From Lachnospiraceae bacterium (lineage in GTDB: Bacteria; Bacillota_A; Clostridia; Lachnospirales; Lachnospiraceae): a stretch of DNA of 13,554 nucleotides. Positions 1-8,313 of the stretch are shown here, piece after piece. A program made the position numbers and the translations under genes. The notes beneath the pieces are model-generated. The model had not been told where the DNA came from. It ran no database searches and worked only from the letters and a program-made list of their open reading frames with translations. Location: assembly GCA_017626435.1 (NCBI GenBank), contig JAGAIR010000050.1, positions 1 to 13,554 of the forward strand, in the 5' to 3' direction. Position 1 is the first letter of the stretch. Every line of letters starts with the position of its first letter.

Positions 1-166
<166 letters not shown>

Positions 167-184
<18 letters not shown>

Positions 185-1606
185 GTCCTCTGTGAAGTGC
201 TTTGGTGGTGTGGTGTAATGCTCACTGATTTTCGTCTGTACTCCGTCAAAAGTCATTCCCTCTCTAAGCTCCGGTAGTTTCTTCTCCTCTGCGTCTTTTT
301 CTTCCGTAGTCTTAAATGATTTCTTAAAGGCTTCCTCAAAATCCTTCCATCCGTTTCTTAAAACAGACTTGCCGGATGCCTTAAACACAGAACCGCCACA
401 GGTAAGCTCTGCCTTTACAGTTTCGTATAAATGTTTCTCCCCGGTAGCACACAGTAACCTGTCGGCCACAAGGGATAAAATCTTACGCTCCGTTTCAGGC
501 AGTTCCTTTAAATCAGCAAGGGCAATTTCCACCGTTGGAATGATTGCATGGTGGTCTGTCACTTTCTTACTGTTAAGCACCCTCTGAATATCCGGATTAA
601 ATACCACCTGTGGAACAAATGTCATACTGTCAAAAATCGCTCTGATAACATTTTCTGCTGTTACCTGCATATCATCGGAAAGAAACTGACTGTCCGTTCT
701 CGGATAAGTACAAAGCTTCTTTTCATAAAGGCTCTGCGTGTACTCTAAGGTCTGCTTTGCCGTAAAACCAAATAGACGGTTGGCATCTCTCTGGAGCGTG
801 GTAAGGTCATAAAGTTTAGGTGGTGCAACCGTCTTTTCTTCCTTTACCACAGACGTAACAAGAGCCTGTCCGTTAAGACAAGCTCCTGTAATCTTTTCTG
901 CATCTGTTTTACTGTTAATTCTCTCTGTGACTGCATCCACACCCCCACAAAGGATATGAGCCATAAAATACTGCTCTTTCTTAAAATTCATAATCTTTGC
1001 TTCACGTTCCACAAGCATTGCAAGGGTAGGTGTCTGCACTCTGCCGACTTTTAATGTCTTACCGCCATAAATAACCGTAAAAAGTCTTGTTCCATTGATA
1101 CCCACAAGCCAGTCTGCTTCCTGTCTGCAAAGTGCAGAATAGTATAAGTTATCGTAATCACTGCCCGGCTTTAAATTATCAAAGCCATCTCTAATCGCAC
1201 TTTCTTCCATTGACGAAATCCAAAGTCGCTCCATCGGCTTATGACATCCCGCCATTTCATATACCAGTCGAAAGATAAGTTCTCCTTCTCTTCCGGCATC
1301 CGTTGCACATACAACAGCTTCCACTCTGTTATCATGTAAAAGGGCATAAAGCACATCATACTGCTCTTTGGTATCTTCCTTGATTTCATACTGCCAATAC
1401 TCAGGCTTTACAGGTAAGCTCTCATACGTCCATCTCTTCCACTTATCCCCATAACTTTCCGGCTCTGCAAGCTCAACCAAATGTCCGACACACCAGCTTA
1501 CCAGATAGCCGTTCCCTTCAAAATATCCGTCTTTTCTACTCATTGCACCCAAAACCTCTGCAATGCTTTTTGCCACACTCGGCTTTTCCGCAATTACTAA
1601 ACGCAT
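167..1606 (-). pseudogene. topB: DNA topoisomerase III, 3'-truncated by an insertion (479 residues left)
   Basis: This is a type IA topoisomerase, which passes single strands through a transient tyrosine-linked break. ICEs of this type encode one, presumably to process transferred or replicating DNA. The N-terminal Toprim region is intact (VIAEKPSVAKSIA at residues 4-16 with Glu7; ATDAGREGELI at 101-111). The active-site motif TYPRTDS is at 300-306, with Tyr301 the likely nucleophile. VGRVQTPTLAMLVEREA at 187-203 is also typical. Intact ICE homologues are roughly 680-720 residues; this one stops at 479, five foreign residues after PPKHFTED. It therefore lacks the conserved GLGTPATRA-type segment and the rest of the C-terminus, and is unlikely to pass strands, although the fragment may still be made. 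The start is firm: AGGAGG lies 8 bases before the ATG, which directly abuts the previous gene's TAA (TAAATG). Confidence 0.85.
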
Positions 1607-3967
1607 TTATTCTTCCTCCTGTACTTCTGTCTGTATATCTTCTGTCATTTCCTCTGTTACCACAGTTTCTGTCACATTCTCCGCAACTGCACCCTCCGGC
1701 TCTGTCTGCTCCGTCTGCATCTGTTCCTGTGACATGTCTGTTTTTTCATCATCGGAACTTTCTTCTGTTACTTCCTCTGTAACATCTTCCGTACTTTCCT
1801 CTGTAACCTCTGTTTCCGACTCATTTTCTTCTGTTACTTCTTCTGTAACCTCCTCTGATTCCGGTTCTTCTGAAACGTTTTCTTCTATCTCCGGTTCTAT
1901 CTCATTTCCGGATACTGTCGGTTCATTCTCCGTAGATTCTGTGCTTTCTTCCGGTTCATATACGGGCATTTCCTGTACCTCTTCATAGCACATCACAGCA
2001 GCCGCACTTACAGAACTCACGGCACTTTCATCATAAACAATGTGTGCCCCGATGATCTGACCGTCTGCTAATCCACAGGCAACTCTATATCCCACAATAG
2101 TATTTGTGCTTTTTCCACATCCAAGCTCATAGTAGGTATATGTACTTGTTTTTGTGTTACTACAGCTTTGGTATCCCGGAGAACCATATCGGGACAAATG
2201 CGCTCCACATTCCTTACAGTTTCCCACATAGTAAACCTGTCCGCTGGTATCTGGTCCGTGTGGACCCGATATACAATCTCCTCCGGCACAACCATAGGTC
2301 TTTGTTCCTGTTTTCTTCACGGTATAGCAACCACCACCAGAGTTGCTATTACCACTATGGGCATGATATACGGGCGTAGTATAACAACCGCCTTTTTGCG
2401 ATACACTACAAGTATTTGCATGAAGTTCCTGCCCGTTTCCGTCCACATGATAGTGGTAATCATAAGAAATTGTTCCCGGTATCTTTTCCACACCAATCAC
2501 TAACTGCTGCGGGATATTCAAAATAGCCTGATAAATTTCAGCAAAGGTAGCGTCCTCTTCAATGGATACACCCTTTGTGAGCAATGCGGACGCTAATTTC
2601 TTCTTACCATCACTCACAAATTGAAAAACCTCTTGCAATTTCTGATTAAGGTAATTCATCAGATTGTCAAGAGATTCCTGCTGGTTATCGTTATTGTTAA
2701 TGATTGTTGTGGATATTTCCTTGTACTGATTGGAAATATTGGTATTCAGTTCTTCAAACTGATTTGCAATGCTGCTGTTTGTCTGTGAAAACTTATTTTC
2801 AATCCCTGTATTTAATGTTGAAAAGCTATTTTCCATGCCCGTATTCAGAGTAGAAAAATTCTGTACCATTTCCCCCTGCATATTACTGATAGAGGTTGAG
2901 AAATTTTCTTCCATCATCTGTAAAGAATTTGTAATCCGGTTAAAGTTTTCTAACGAAGTTTCTTCCATGTTGCTTTCCATAACGGTCAGTACAGATAATG
3001 TTTCCTCATGGTTGGCATTCTGCATTTCCTGCACCTTCTGGATTAAACTCTGCAACTCTGTATGTGCACTTGTGTATTCATTACGAATTACCTCCAAAGA
3101 TGCGTTCACAGATGCAAATGCTGCTTTGATTTCTTCCTGTCTGCTCTCATCGGCTTCTTCCATAAGGGTAAGAAGGTCTGTAATGGAAACTGTCGTATCC
3201 ATGATCTGCTCATGCAGATTGTCTAACTTTTCCATTAAAGCCATAAAATCCTCATCGAGCTTTAACTGCACTGCTTCAAAACTGTTTTCTAAAAGTTCTG
3301 TAAGGTCTGCCTGTGCAGTAAGAAGTGTATTGGTCAGTTCTTCAAACTGAGCATTGTTTTCTTCCTGTAATAAGGTAATCAGCTCTGTCAGGCTGTCATA
3401 ATAGCTTTTTGCATCCTTCTGTGTCTGTTCAAGGTCGCTCTGTAACTTCTCCAGCTTTTCAAAAGTAGTATCAAAGTTGCTTTCGTTCTCTGCCTTAATT
3501 TCAGAAAGAATTGCCGTAATGGAAGTATTTACCGTGTTAATCTGTGTTTTGATTTCCTGCTGACTTACAGCTAATGCCGTAAGGGATGCAGTAATTTCAT
3601 TATTTGCGGTACTCTCAATTTCCGTATGGTTATTGATGATAGTTTCAATCTCTGTCAAATCCTTTTCAAGCACTGAAAGGCTTTCCTTAAAAGTATTTAA
3701 AATCTGTTCTGTATCAGACTGAAACAGGGTAGCTTCTGCAAGACGTTCCTGATTGGCTACCACCACTGAATCAATCTCATCCAAATAGGTAGTCATATCG
3801 GTAAGCTGTTCCTGTTCTTCCAAAGAAAGAGTCTGCTGCTCTTTTCCCTGTCTTTCCACACTGCTAAATAAAAATGCAAATGCAATTACCGCAAGCAACG
3901 CAAGGGTAACAATAATAATCGGCGTTTTACGCTTCTTTACAACCTCAATAATCTGTTTCTTATCCAT
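1607..3967 (-). CDS. Membrane-anchored coiled-coil surface protein with tail-fibre-like and Cys/His-rich domains
   Basis: The exact family is not recognised. The 786-residue protein starts MDKKQIIEVVKKRK and has one membrane segment at about 15-35. Basic residues before that segment predict a cytoplasmic N-terminus and an outside C-terminus. Residues 45-450 are a long, nearly uninterrupted coiled coil, ending in five 11-residue repeats (370-424). Residues 453-484 (DGKKKLASALLTKGV, then EDATF and ILNI) match a motif common in clostridial phage tail-fibre proteins. Residues 495-660 are Cys/His-rich (11 Cys) with HAHSGNSNSGGGCY and a CKEC pair. Residues 662-786 are an acidic Thr/Glu tail with VTEEVTEE repeats and no LPXTG anchor. 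The ATG at 3965-3967 is preferred over an in-frame GTG at 4000 because AAGGAGG lies 8-9 bases before it. It sits between the DUF4366 gene (25-base gap) and topB. Inferred role: an extended surface fibre for cell contact or mating. Confidence 0.75.
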   Translation of the reverse strand: MDKKQIIEVVKKRKTPIIIVTLALLAVIAFAFLFSSVERQGKEQQTLSLEEQEQLTDMTTYLDEIDSVVVANQERLAEATLFQSDTEQILNTFKESLSVLEKDLTEIETIINNHTEIESTANNEITASLTALAVSQQEIKTQINTVNTSITAILSEIKAENESNFDTTFEKLEKLQSDLEQTQKDAKSYYDSLTELITLLQEENNAQFEELTNTLLTAQADLTELLENSFEAVQLKLDEDFMALMEKLDNLHEQIMDTTVSITDLLTLMEEADESRQEEIKAAFASVNASLEVIRNEYTSAHTELQSLIQKVQEMQNANHEETLSVLTVMESNMEETSLENFNRITNSLQMMEENFSTSISNMQGEMVQNFSTLNTGMENSFSTLNTGIENKFSQTNSSIANQFEELNTNISNQYKEISTTIINNNDNQQESLDNLMNYLNQKLQEVFQFVSDGKKKLASALLTKGVSIEEDATFAEIYQAILNIPQQLVIGVEKIPGTISYDYHYHVDGNGQELHANTCSVSQKGGCYTTPVYHAHSGNSNSGGGCYTVKKTGTKTYGCAGGDCISGPHGPDTSGQVYYVGNCKECGAHLSRYGSPGYQSCSNTKTSTYTYYELGCGKSTNTIVGYRVACGLADGQIIGAHIVYDESAVSSVSAAAVMCYEEVQEMPVYEPEESTESTENEPTVSGNEIEPEIEENVSEEPESEEVTEEVTEENESETEVTEESTEDVTEEVTEESSDDEKTDMSQEQMQTEQTEPEGAVAENVTETVVTEEMTEDIQTEVQEEE
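1761..1849 (-). repeat. Direct repeat coding VTEEVTEE in the acidic tail
   Basis: The 23-base segments at 1761-1783 and 1827-1849 differ at only one base and code for the VTEEVTEE units of the surface protein's acidic tail. Related degenerate units continue across roughly 1610-1984. Such tracts change length easily by slippage or recombination, so the tail may vary between strains. Confidence 0.7.
1988..2485 (-). other. Cys/His-rich domain of the surface protein
   Basis: This segment encodes about residues 495-660 of the gene at 1607-3967. It holds eleven cysteines (residues 520, 528, 547, 560, 565, 584, 587, 602, 617, 631, 660) and clustered histidines (YHYH at 505-508, YHAH at 534-537). 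The pattern GG-C-Y-T followed by H-x-H-S-G-N-S and GGGCY is seen in clostridial phage tail and secreted proteins. Metal binding or disulphide bonding is possible; neither can be shown from sequence alone. Confidence 0.6.
2696..2860 (-). repeat. Five tandem 33-base units coding hendecad coiled-coil repeats
   Basis: Residues 370-424 of the surface protein divide exactly into five 11-residue units: NFSTLNTGMEN, SFSTLNTGIEN, KFSQTNSSIAN, QFEELNTNISN and QYKEISTTIIN. Phe/Tyr at position 2, a small or hydrophobic residue at position 5, and Ile/Met at position 9 recur. The 11-residue period favours a straight or right-handed coiled coil, as in many fibrous adhesins, rather than the left-handed heptad type. 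The units are degenerate, so this is an old duplication. Confidence 0.75.
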
Positions 3968-3992
3968 TGGTCTTATCCTCCTTAATCTGTTC

Positions 3993-5564
3993 TTATTCAC
4001 TTAAAAAATCATCTTCGGTATCGTCTGTTTCTTCTTCGTCATCTTCAAAGATTTCTTCCTCTTCTTCCTCGTCATCATCTTCATCAAGGAAGTCCTCTTT
4101 TTTGCCCTTTACTACCTTAAAATAGTAACCGGCTCCAATAGCAATCCCGCCAAATACACCAAGTACAAGATATGTACCAAGTGGATTTTCCTCTGCAACA
4201 GGTGTTTCTTCCGCTTCCTCCGTGCTTTCTTCCACGCTTTCAGGCTCCGGTGTTTCTTCTACCGTTTCCTGTTCCACGTTGTTATTAGACAACGCTCCGT
4301 CACTTACCGGGATTGCAGACTCCAGTGCAGCAGAATTTTGAGGAAGAACCTCGCTGTTATCCTCTGTTGCATTGAGCAAGTCATTTTCGGAAATCTCTGT
4401 AAGGAAATATACCATTTCTTCATCGCCGTCCCTGTCGATGATTAAATAAAAGACCTTATCTGTCTTTGTCTGAATGGTATAAAATTCTTTTCCGGTTTCG
4501 GACTTTGTACTTTCTGCCTTTTCTGCTTCCGCTGCTTCTTTCATGGCAGCTTTCTTCTGCTCTGCAAGGCTATTGCTTTCTGACACGGTATTTCCGTTAC
4601 TGTCTGTTTTGGTATGCTCTGTTACCTGTCCGGTAGCAGAGGAAGGATTGGTAGGCTTAGCACTGACCGGAAGCTGTTCAGCCGGGTTTTCCTGTGTGCC
4701 ATCATCTGTTTCCGGGTCAGTGTAGTATGGATTGGCTGTCTTATAGACTTCCGACATATTTCCGGCATTATCCATTGCCTGAATAGTAAAATACTGATAC
4801 CCTGCGTCAAACTGCTGTAATCGGATATTTAATACGCCGTTGGTAAATTCCTTAAACTCATATCCATTTACATATACCGCTTTGATACCGGAATCTGTGT
4901 CATGCGCCTTTACACTAAGTAATCCGTCACTGACCGCCGCATTTAAGGTAGGCTTTGTAAAATCAAAACACTTCACATAGCGGTTTCTCTCATAGGTTTC
5001 GCCCTTCTGGTCTGTGACAAGTACATAAATAGTGCTGTTCTCTGAAATATCAATACACATATCTTCGGTAATATCCGTCCAACTGCCATTTTGTGCTATC
5101 TTTGCCTGTACCGACTTGATATTAAAATTGCCGGATGCAGCCACATCTTCTACCGATACCGGAACTCTGGTAGTGCTGTTATGCCATCCTTCCGGCGTAC
5201 TGATTGTTATTTTTACATTCGGTGTTACATACTCACAAAGGGTATAATCCTCACTGCACACTTCACATTCTCTGTCCACAGAATAATACTGACATTTATC
5301 GTCACAGGTACACTCCGGTGCAGGTACATCATTCCCGGATACCGTTGTATCCTCCATGCCTTCCTCTGTTGTTTCCGTGTCCTCTCCTGCAACCTCTTCG
5401 GTAGTATCTTCTGCTACTTCCTCTGTTACCTCTTCTGCACTTTCCTCTGCATGGGCGCTCATGGTATTACTGCCATTTGCCACAAATGCTCCAATCGGCA
5501 TACAGAATAAAACCGCTGACAAAATCAGCGAAAACATTACTTTAACGGATAACTTTTTCTTCAT
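3993..5564 (-). CDS. DUF4366 (CD1107-like) secreted, membrane-anchored ICE protein
   Basis: This is the DUF4366 protein of CTn/Tn1549-type ICEs, always found near the VirB4 and hydrolase genes; its biochemical role is unknown. The 523-residue product starts MKKKLSVKVM, with a signal peptide that probably cleaves after AHA (residue 39). It then has a Thr/Glu-rich stretch, a Cys cluster (residues 85-110, six Cys including CTC and CEVC), Ig-like beta regions at about 115-275, a linker, and the DUF4366 core (about 358-398, with FYTIQTKTDKVFYLIIDRDG). One membrane segment (464-484) is followed by a basic stop and a very acidic cytoplasmic tail of about 35 residues. The ATG at 5562-5564 is preferred over one 9 bases upstream because AAGGAG is 10 bases from it but only one base from the other. 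It overlaps the DUF4315 gene by 23 bases, which suggests translational coupling. Inferred: a surface-exposed subunit of the transfer apparatus. Confidence 0.85.
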   Translation of the reverse strand: MKKKLSVKVMFSLILSAVLFCMPIGAFVANGSNTMSAHAEESAEEVTEEVAEDTTEEVAGEDTETTEEGMEDTTVSGNDVPAPECTCDDKCQYYSVDRECEVCSEDYTLCEYVTPNVKITISTPEGWHNSTTRVPVSVEDVAASGNFNIKSVQAKIAQNGSWTDITEDMCIDISENSTIYVLVTDQKGETYERNRYVKCFDFTKPTLNAAVSDGLLSVKAHDTDSGIKAVYVNGYEFKEFTNGVLNIRLQQFDAGYQYFTIQAMDNAGNMSEVYKTANPYYTDPETDDGTQENPAEQLPVSAKPTNPSSATGQVTEHTKTDSNGNTVSESNSLAEQKKAAMKEAAEAEKAESTKSETGKEFYTIQTKTDKVFYLIIDRDGDEEMVYFLTEISENDLLNATEDNSEVLPQNSAALESAIPVSDGALSNNNVEQETVEETPEPESVEESTEEAEETPVAEENPLGTYLVLGVFGGIAIGAGYYFKVVKGKKEDFLDEDDDEEEEEEIFEDDEEETDDTEDDFLSE

Positions 5565-5799
5565 TTCCTGCATTCTCCTTTTCTTTCTCTGCTAATAATC
5601 GTTTCAGTTCTTCCTCCCCGAACTTAATAAGCAACTGTAACTGTTCGGAAGAAATATGGTTCTTTTCCATGAACTCAATCTTTTCGGCTCTTTCTGCCAT
5701 GTGTTTCTGTTCTTCCAAGTCCTTTAACTTTGCCTGTAAAGAAGCAAGTTGTTCCCGGACTTTTACAATCTCTTTTTCTAATTTCTGACTCTTTGTCAT
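5542..5799 (-). CDS. DUF4315 small coiled-coil ICE protein
   Basis: This 85-residue cytoplasmic protein has no signal peptide or membrane segment. It is almost all charged helix: KLEKEIVKVREQLASLQAKL (residues 6-25) is a clear coiled coil, followed by ISSEQLQLLIKFGEEEL. This matches the DUF4315 family, which sits between the cell-wall hydrolase and the DUF4366 protein in ICEs of this type; no function has been assigned. The ATG at 5797-5799 is chosen over an in-frame GTG at 5808 because AGGAAG lies 8 bases upstream. Its start follows the hydrolase stop by 15 bases and its end overlaps the next gene. A small helical partner or adaptor for its neighbours is a reasonable guess and no more. Confidence 0.82.
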   Translation of the reverse strand: MTKSQKLEKEIVKVREQLASLQAKLKDLEEQKHMAERAEKIEFMEKNHISSEQLQLLIKFGEEELKRLLAEKEKENAGNEEKVIR

Positions 5800-5814
5800 A
5801 ACTCTCACTTCCTG

Positions 5815-8313
5815 TTAATTCAATCTTCCAAAACTGTAAAAGTGGCTCTGCCAATAAGACGATGTAATGGTTGCGTAGCTGATTGGATCTCCGCAATGTA
5901 TCATCACGCCATCGCCACAATAAATACCTACATGACTTACAGCTCCCGGAGAATTATAAGTACCTGTAAAAAAGATAATATCCCCCGCCTTTGCTTCACT
6001 TGGCGAAACCGGAGTACATTGGTTATAAATGCCCTGTGCTGTGGTTCGTGGCAGATTGTGTACGCCACTGTTTGTATATACCCAGCATACAAAGCCGGAA
6101 CAGTCAAAACTTGTATCCGGTGTGGAACCACCCCACACATATGGGTATCCTAAATATCTGGCTGCTTCCTCCATTAGTGCCTGTACAGAGGCATCATCAT
6201 AGGAATCCGGCGGTATTACGTCTGTCGGGTCACGGTCAATGGCTTCTCCATAAATCGTCCCGGTTCCCACATCAAAATAAAATAACGGGTTGTAATACTC
6301 CCCGTTATACAAACATTCAATATGTAAATGGCTTCCGGTACTGCTTCCCGTATTTCCTGTTGTACCGATAATCGTTCCTTTTTCCACCGTCTGTCCGGTA
6401 CTGACACTTACCGTTTCCATGTGGGCGTATTTTGTGGTATATCCGTCAATCTCCAATACCACATAATTTCCGTAATGGCTGTCATAGGCTGCCTGTGTCA
6501 CCGTTCCGTCATGGGTAGCATATACATTAGTTCCTGTGGGTACTGCAATATCCACGCCCCTATGCAGTTGCTCCTCTCCGGTAAGCGGATTTTTACGATA
6601 CCCGTAATAACTGCTGATATAGTTATACCAATACAGTTTGACTGGAGTATCAAATTCCTGTAACAGTCCGCCCGTTTCCTTATACATGGAGAATAGTTCG
6701 GTCTGCTCTGCGTTCATTTTACCCGCTACAAGATCTTCAAGCGGTATTACTGTAAGCACCACCTTTAAGACCGTAACCTCATATTCCTCTTCTTCCATGA
6801 CAGGCTCCCCGGCTTCATCATATAAAAGGTTTCCGGCTTCATCTGTGGACTGCACTTCCCTTGTCCTTGTTTCTGTCACTGCTTCGGTAGTCAGCTCATA
6901 CATTTCCTCAAAAAGTGCCTGTACCTCGCTTTCTACTTCTGTTGCGGTAAACTCCGTGTGAATGGCAGACAGATACCCGATTAACGTAAACGGATTATGA
7001 CCGATTTCCCCAAGATTATAGGAATACTCATCATATCCCAGATAATCCGTTTCTATGCGGTCAATCTCATTCTGCAAATCAAGCTCTAAACGGGTAAACT
7101 GCAAATCCGTTGCATCTATTTCTTTTGGCTTACTAAGGTAACTTGCAGCTAAGACAGTGGACTGCGTATCTGCAAACATCGCCCCACAGGACGATACGGA
7201 AGTCATAATCATAATAAGCAGAATTGCCACCACTCCAACGGTAGCAAACACGCCTATATTCTTGCTTGCCAACTCTTGCAGTTTCTTTGCAATGGCTGTG
7301 GCTGCATTTTTTGTCTGCACCACTGCCTGCTCCGCATTTTTTGAAGCATTTCCTTTCCGCTTTGCTTTCATGTACTCACGCTTGATACGCTGTTTCTGAA
7401 TCCGTTTCTGCAATGCTTTTTTCTGTATCTGTGGGTTTTCTTCCACAAATTTCTGATACTGGAAATTGACTTCCTTCTGGAACTGCTTTTTCTCAAGTTT
7501 TGCCACTTTTGCCCTCTGCCTATGCTCCTTGCCCTTATACTGCCTTTTTACAAAAGCAAATAATTCCTCTGCTCTCTGCTCCGTCTTATGGGCACCCTCT
7601 ACGGCTGAATTTTCTTTCTCTGATTCTGCAACCTTTCCATGCACAAAATTTCGGCTCTCATTCTGCAATCTTTTCATGGTGGACTTATGCATTGCTTCCT
7701 GCTTAAAAGGCTTTTTTGTATCAAAGGGAACAACTACATACTTTGCTCTGCCTGTTTCTTCATCAAACACTCTCTGCAAGGTGTATTCCCTTTTCTTAGG
7801 CAGCTTCGCCTTAGCCTTTTCCACCTTTTTTCCGGCTTTCTGTGCCTGTTTTTGCTTTTTCTTAAGCTTTTTACTACCGCTAAATTCATCCGTGCTATCC
7901 TCTTTAAAAACACTTCCGGCATCATCCGTAAACGTGGCATCTTTCACACGCTCTCTGCTTGAATGCTCTTTCTGCACACGCTTTTTCTGATACGTCCCTT
8001 TTTTCTGCGACTGCCTGTATGTGTCCCTGCGGTGATAATCTTCCGAAGAACTCTGCTTTTTTTCTCTTTCTTCTGACTGCTCCTGTCCGCTTTCTGTAAA
8101 AAAAGCATTATTCTCTTTGGAAAAATCCGTTTTGGGTTCGGCTCCCGGCTCCGCATCTGACTTCTGGACATTTTGTCCAAAAGTAGCTCCATATTCTTTT
8201 TTTGAATGAGCCTTTGAAGAGTTTTTCTTTTTTGGCACTTCTCCACTTCCCTTATGGAAAGTGGAATCCCTTGCCTGAAAAGCACTCTCTTTTCCTTTCT
8301 TTGTCTGTGCCAT
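5815..8313 (-). CDS. Membrane-anchored peptidoglycan hydrolase, M23 + NlpC/P60 (CD1108-like)
   Basis: This is the cell-wall-opening enzyme of the transfer system (functional VirB1 counterpart, like Tn916 Orf14). Its 832 residues begin with about 350 very basic, low-complexity cytoplasmic residues, then a membrane segment (353-371) and a 200-residue outside linker. An M23 metallopeptidase follows (about 565-680) with zinc ligands His584, Asp588 and His664 and catalytic His631 and His662 (HRGVD, YAHM, HLHIE). A C-terminal NlpC/P60 cysteine peptidase (about 710-830) has Cys738 (DCSG), His794 (SHVGIY) and His806. All catalytic residues are present, so both domains should cut peptide cross-bridges. 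The ATG overlaps the virB4 stop as TAATG, with GAGGT upstream, so translation is probably coupled. The long basic N-terminus is the odd part; it could bind DNA or cytoplasmic T4SS parts. Confidence 0.92.
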   Translation of the reverse strand: MAQTKKGKESAFQARDSTFHKGSGEVPKKKNSSKAHSKKEYGATFGQNVQKSDAEPGAEPKTDFSKENNAFFTESGQEQSEEREKKQSSSEDYHRRDTYRQSQKKGTYQKKRVQKEHSSRERVKDATFTDDAGSVFKEDSTDEFSGSKKLKKKQKQAQKAGKKVEKAKAKLPKKREYTLQRVFDEETGRAKYVVVPFDTKKPFKQEAMHKSTMKRLQNESRNFVHGKVAESEKENSAVEGAHKTEQRAEELFAFVKRQYKGKEHRQRAKVAKLEKKQFQKEVNFQYQKFVEENPQIQKKALQKRIQKQRIKREYMKAKRKGNASKNAEQAVVQTKNAATAIAKKLQELASKNIGVFATVGVVAILLIMIMTSVSSCGAMFADTQSTVLAASYLSKPKEIDATDLQFTRLELDLQNEIDRIETDYLGYDEYSYNLGEIGHNPFTLIGYLSAIHTEFTATEVESEVQALFEEMYELTTEAVTETRTREVQSTDEAGNLLYDEAGEPVMEEEEYEVTVLKVVLTVIPLEDLVAGKMNAEQTELFSMYKETGGLLQEFDTPVKLYWYNYISSYYGYRKNPLTGEEQLHRGVDIAVPTGTNVYATHDGTVTQAAYDSHYGNYVVLEIDGYTTKYAHMETVSVSTGQTVEKGTIIGTTGNTGSSTGSHLHIECLYNGEYYNPLFYFDVGTGTIYGEAIDRDPTDVIPPDSYDDASVQALMEEAARYLGYPYVWGGSTPDTSFDCSGFVCWVYTNSGVHNLPRTTAQGIYNQCTPVSPSEAKAGDIIFFTGTYNSPGAVSHVGIYCGDGVMIHCGDPISYATITSSYWQSHFYSFGRLN

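Noticed and set aside
1543..1988. Plus-strand ORFs rich in Ser/Val opposite the acidic tail
   Set aside because: They are the complement of the repetitive Thr/Glu codons of the minus-strand gene, with no ribosome binding site and no recognisable protein features.
2696..2860. CRISPR-like array from regularly spaced 33-base units
   Set aside because: The units are contiguous, degenerate and in frame with the coding sequence, with no spacers; they are protein repeats.
2769..3350. Plus-strand ORF of 193 codons
   Set aside because: It lies fully opposite the coiled-coil gene and is Ser/Cys-rich, as expected from antisense of Glu/Thr/Asn-rich codons.
3968..4000. Upstream GTG start for the coiled-coil surface protein
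   Set aside because: It would overlap the previous gene's end and lacks a ribosome binding site, while the ATG at 3967 has AAGGAGG at good spacing.
7466..7990. Plus-strand ORF of 174 codons, Phe/Cys/Ser-rich
   Set aside because: It is the antisense of the Lys-rich N-terminus of the hydrolase; composition is an artefact of complementing AAA/AAG codons.
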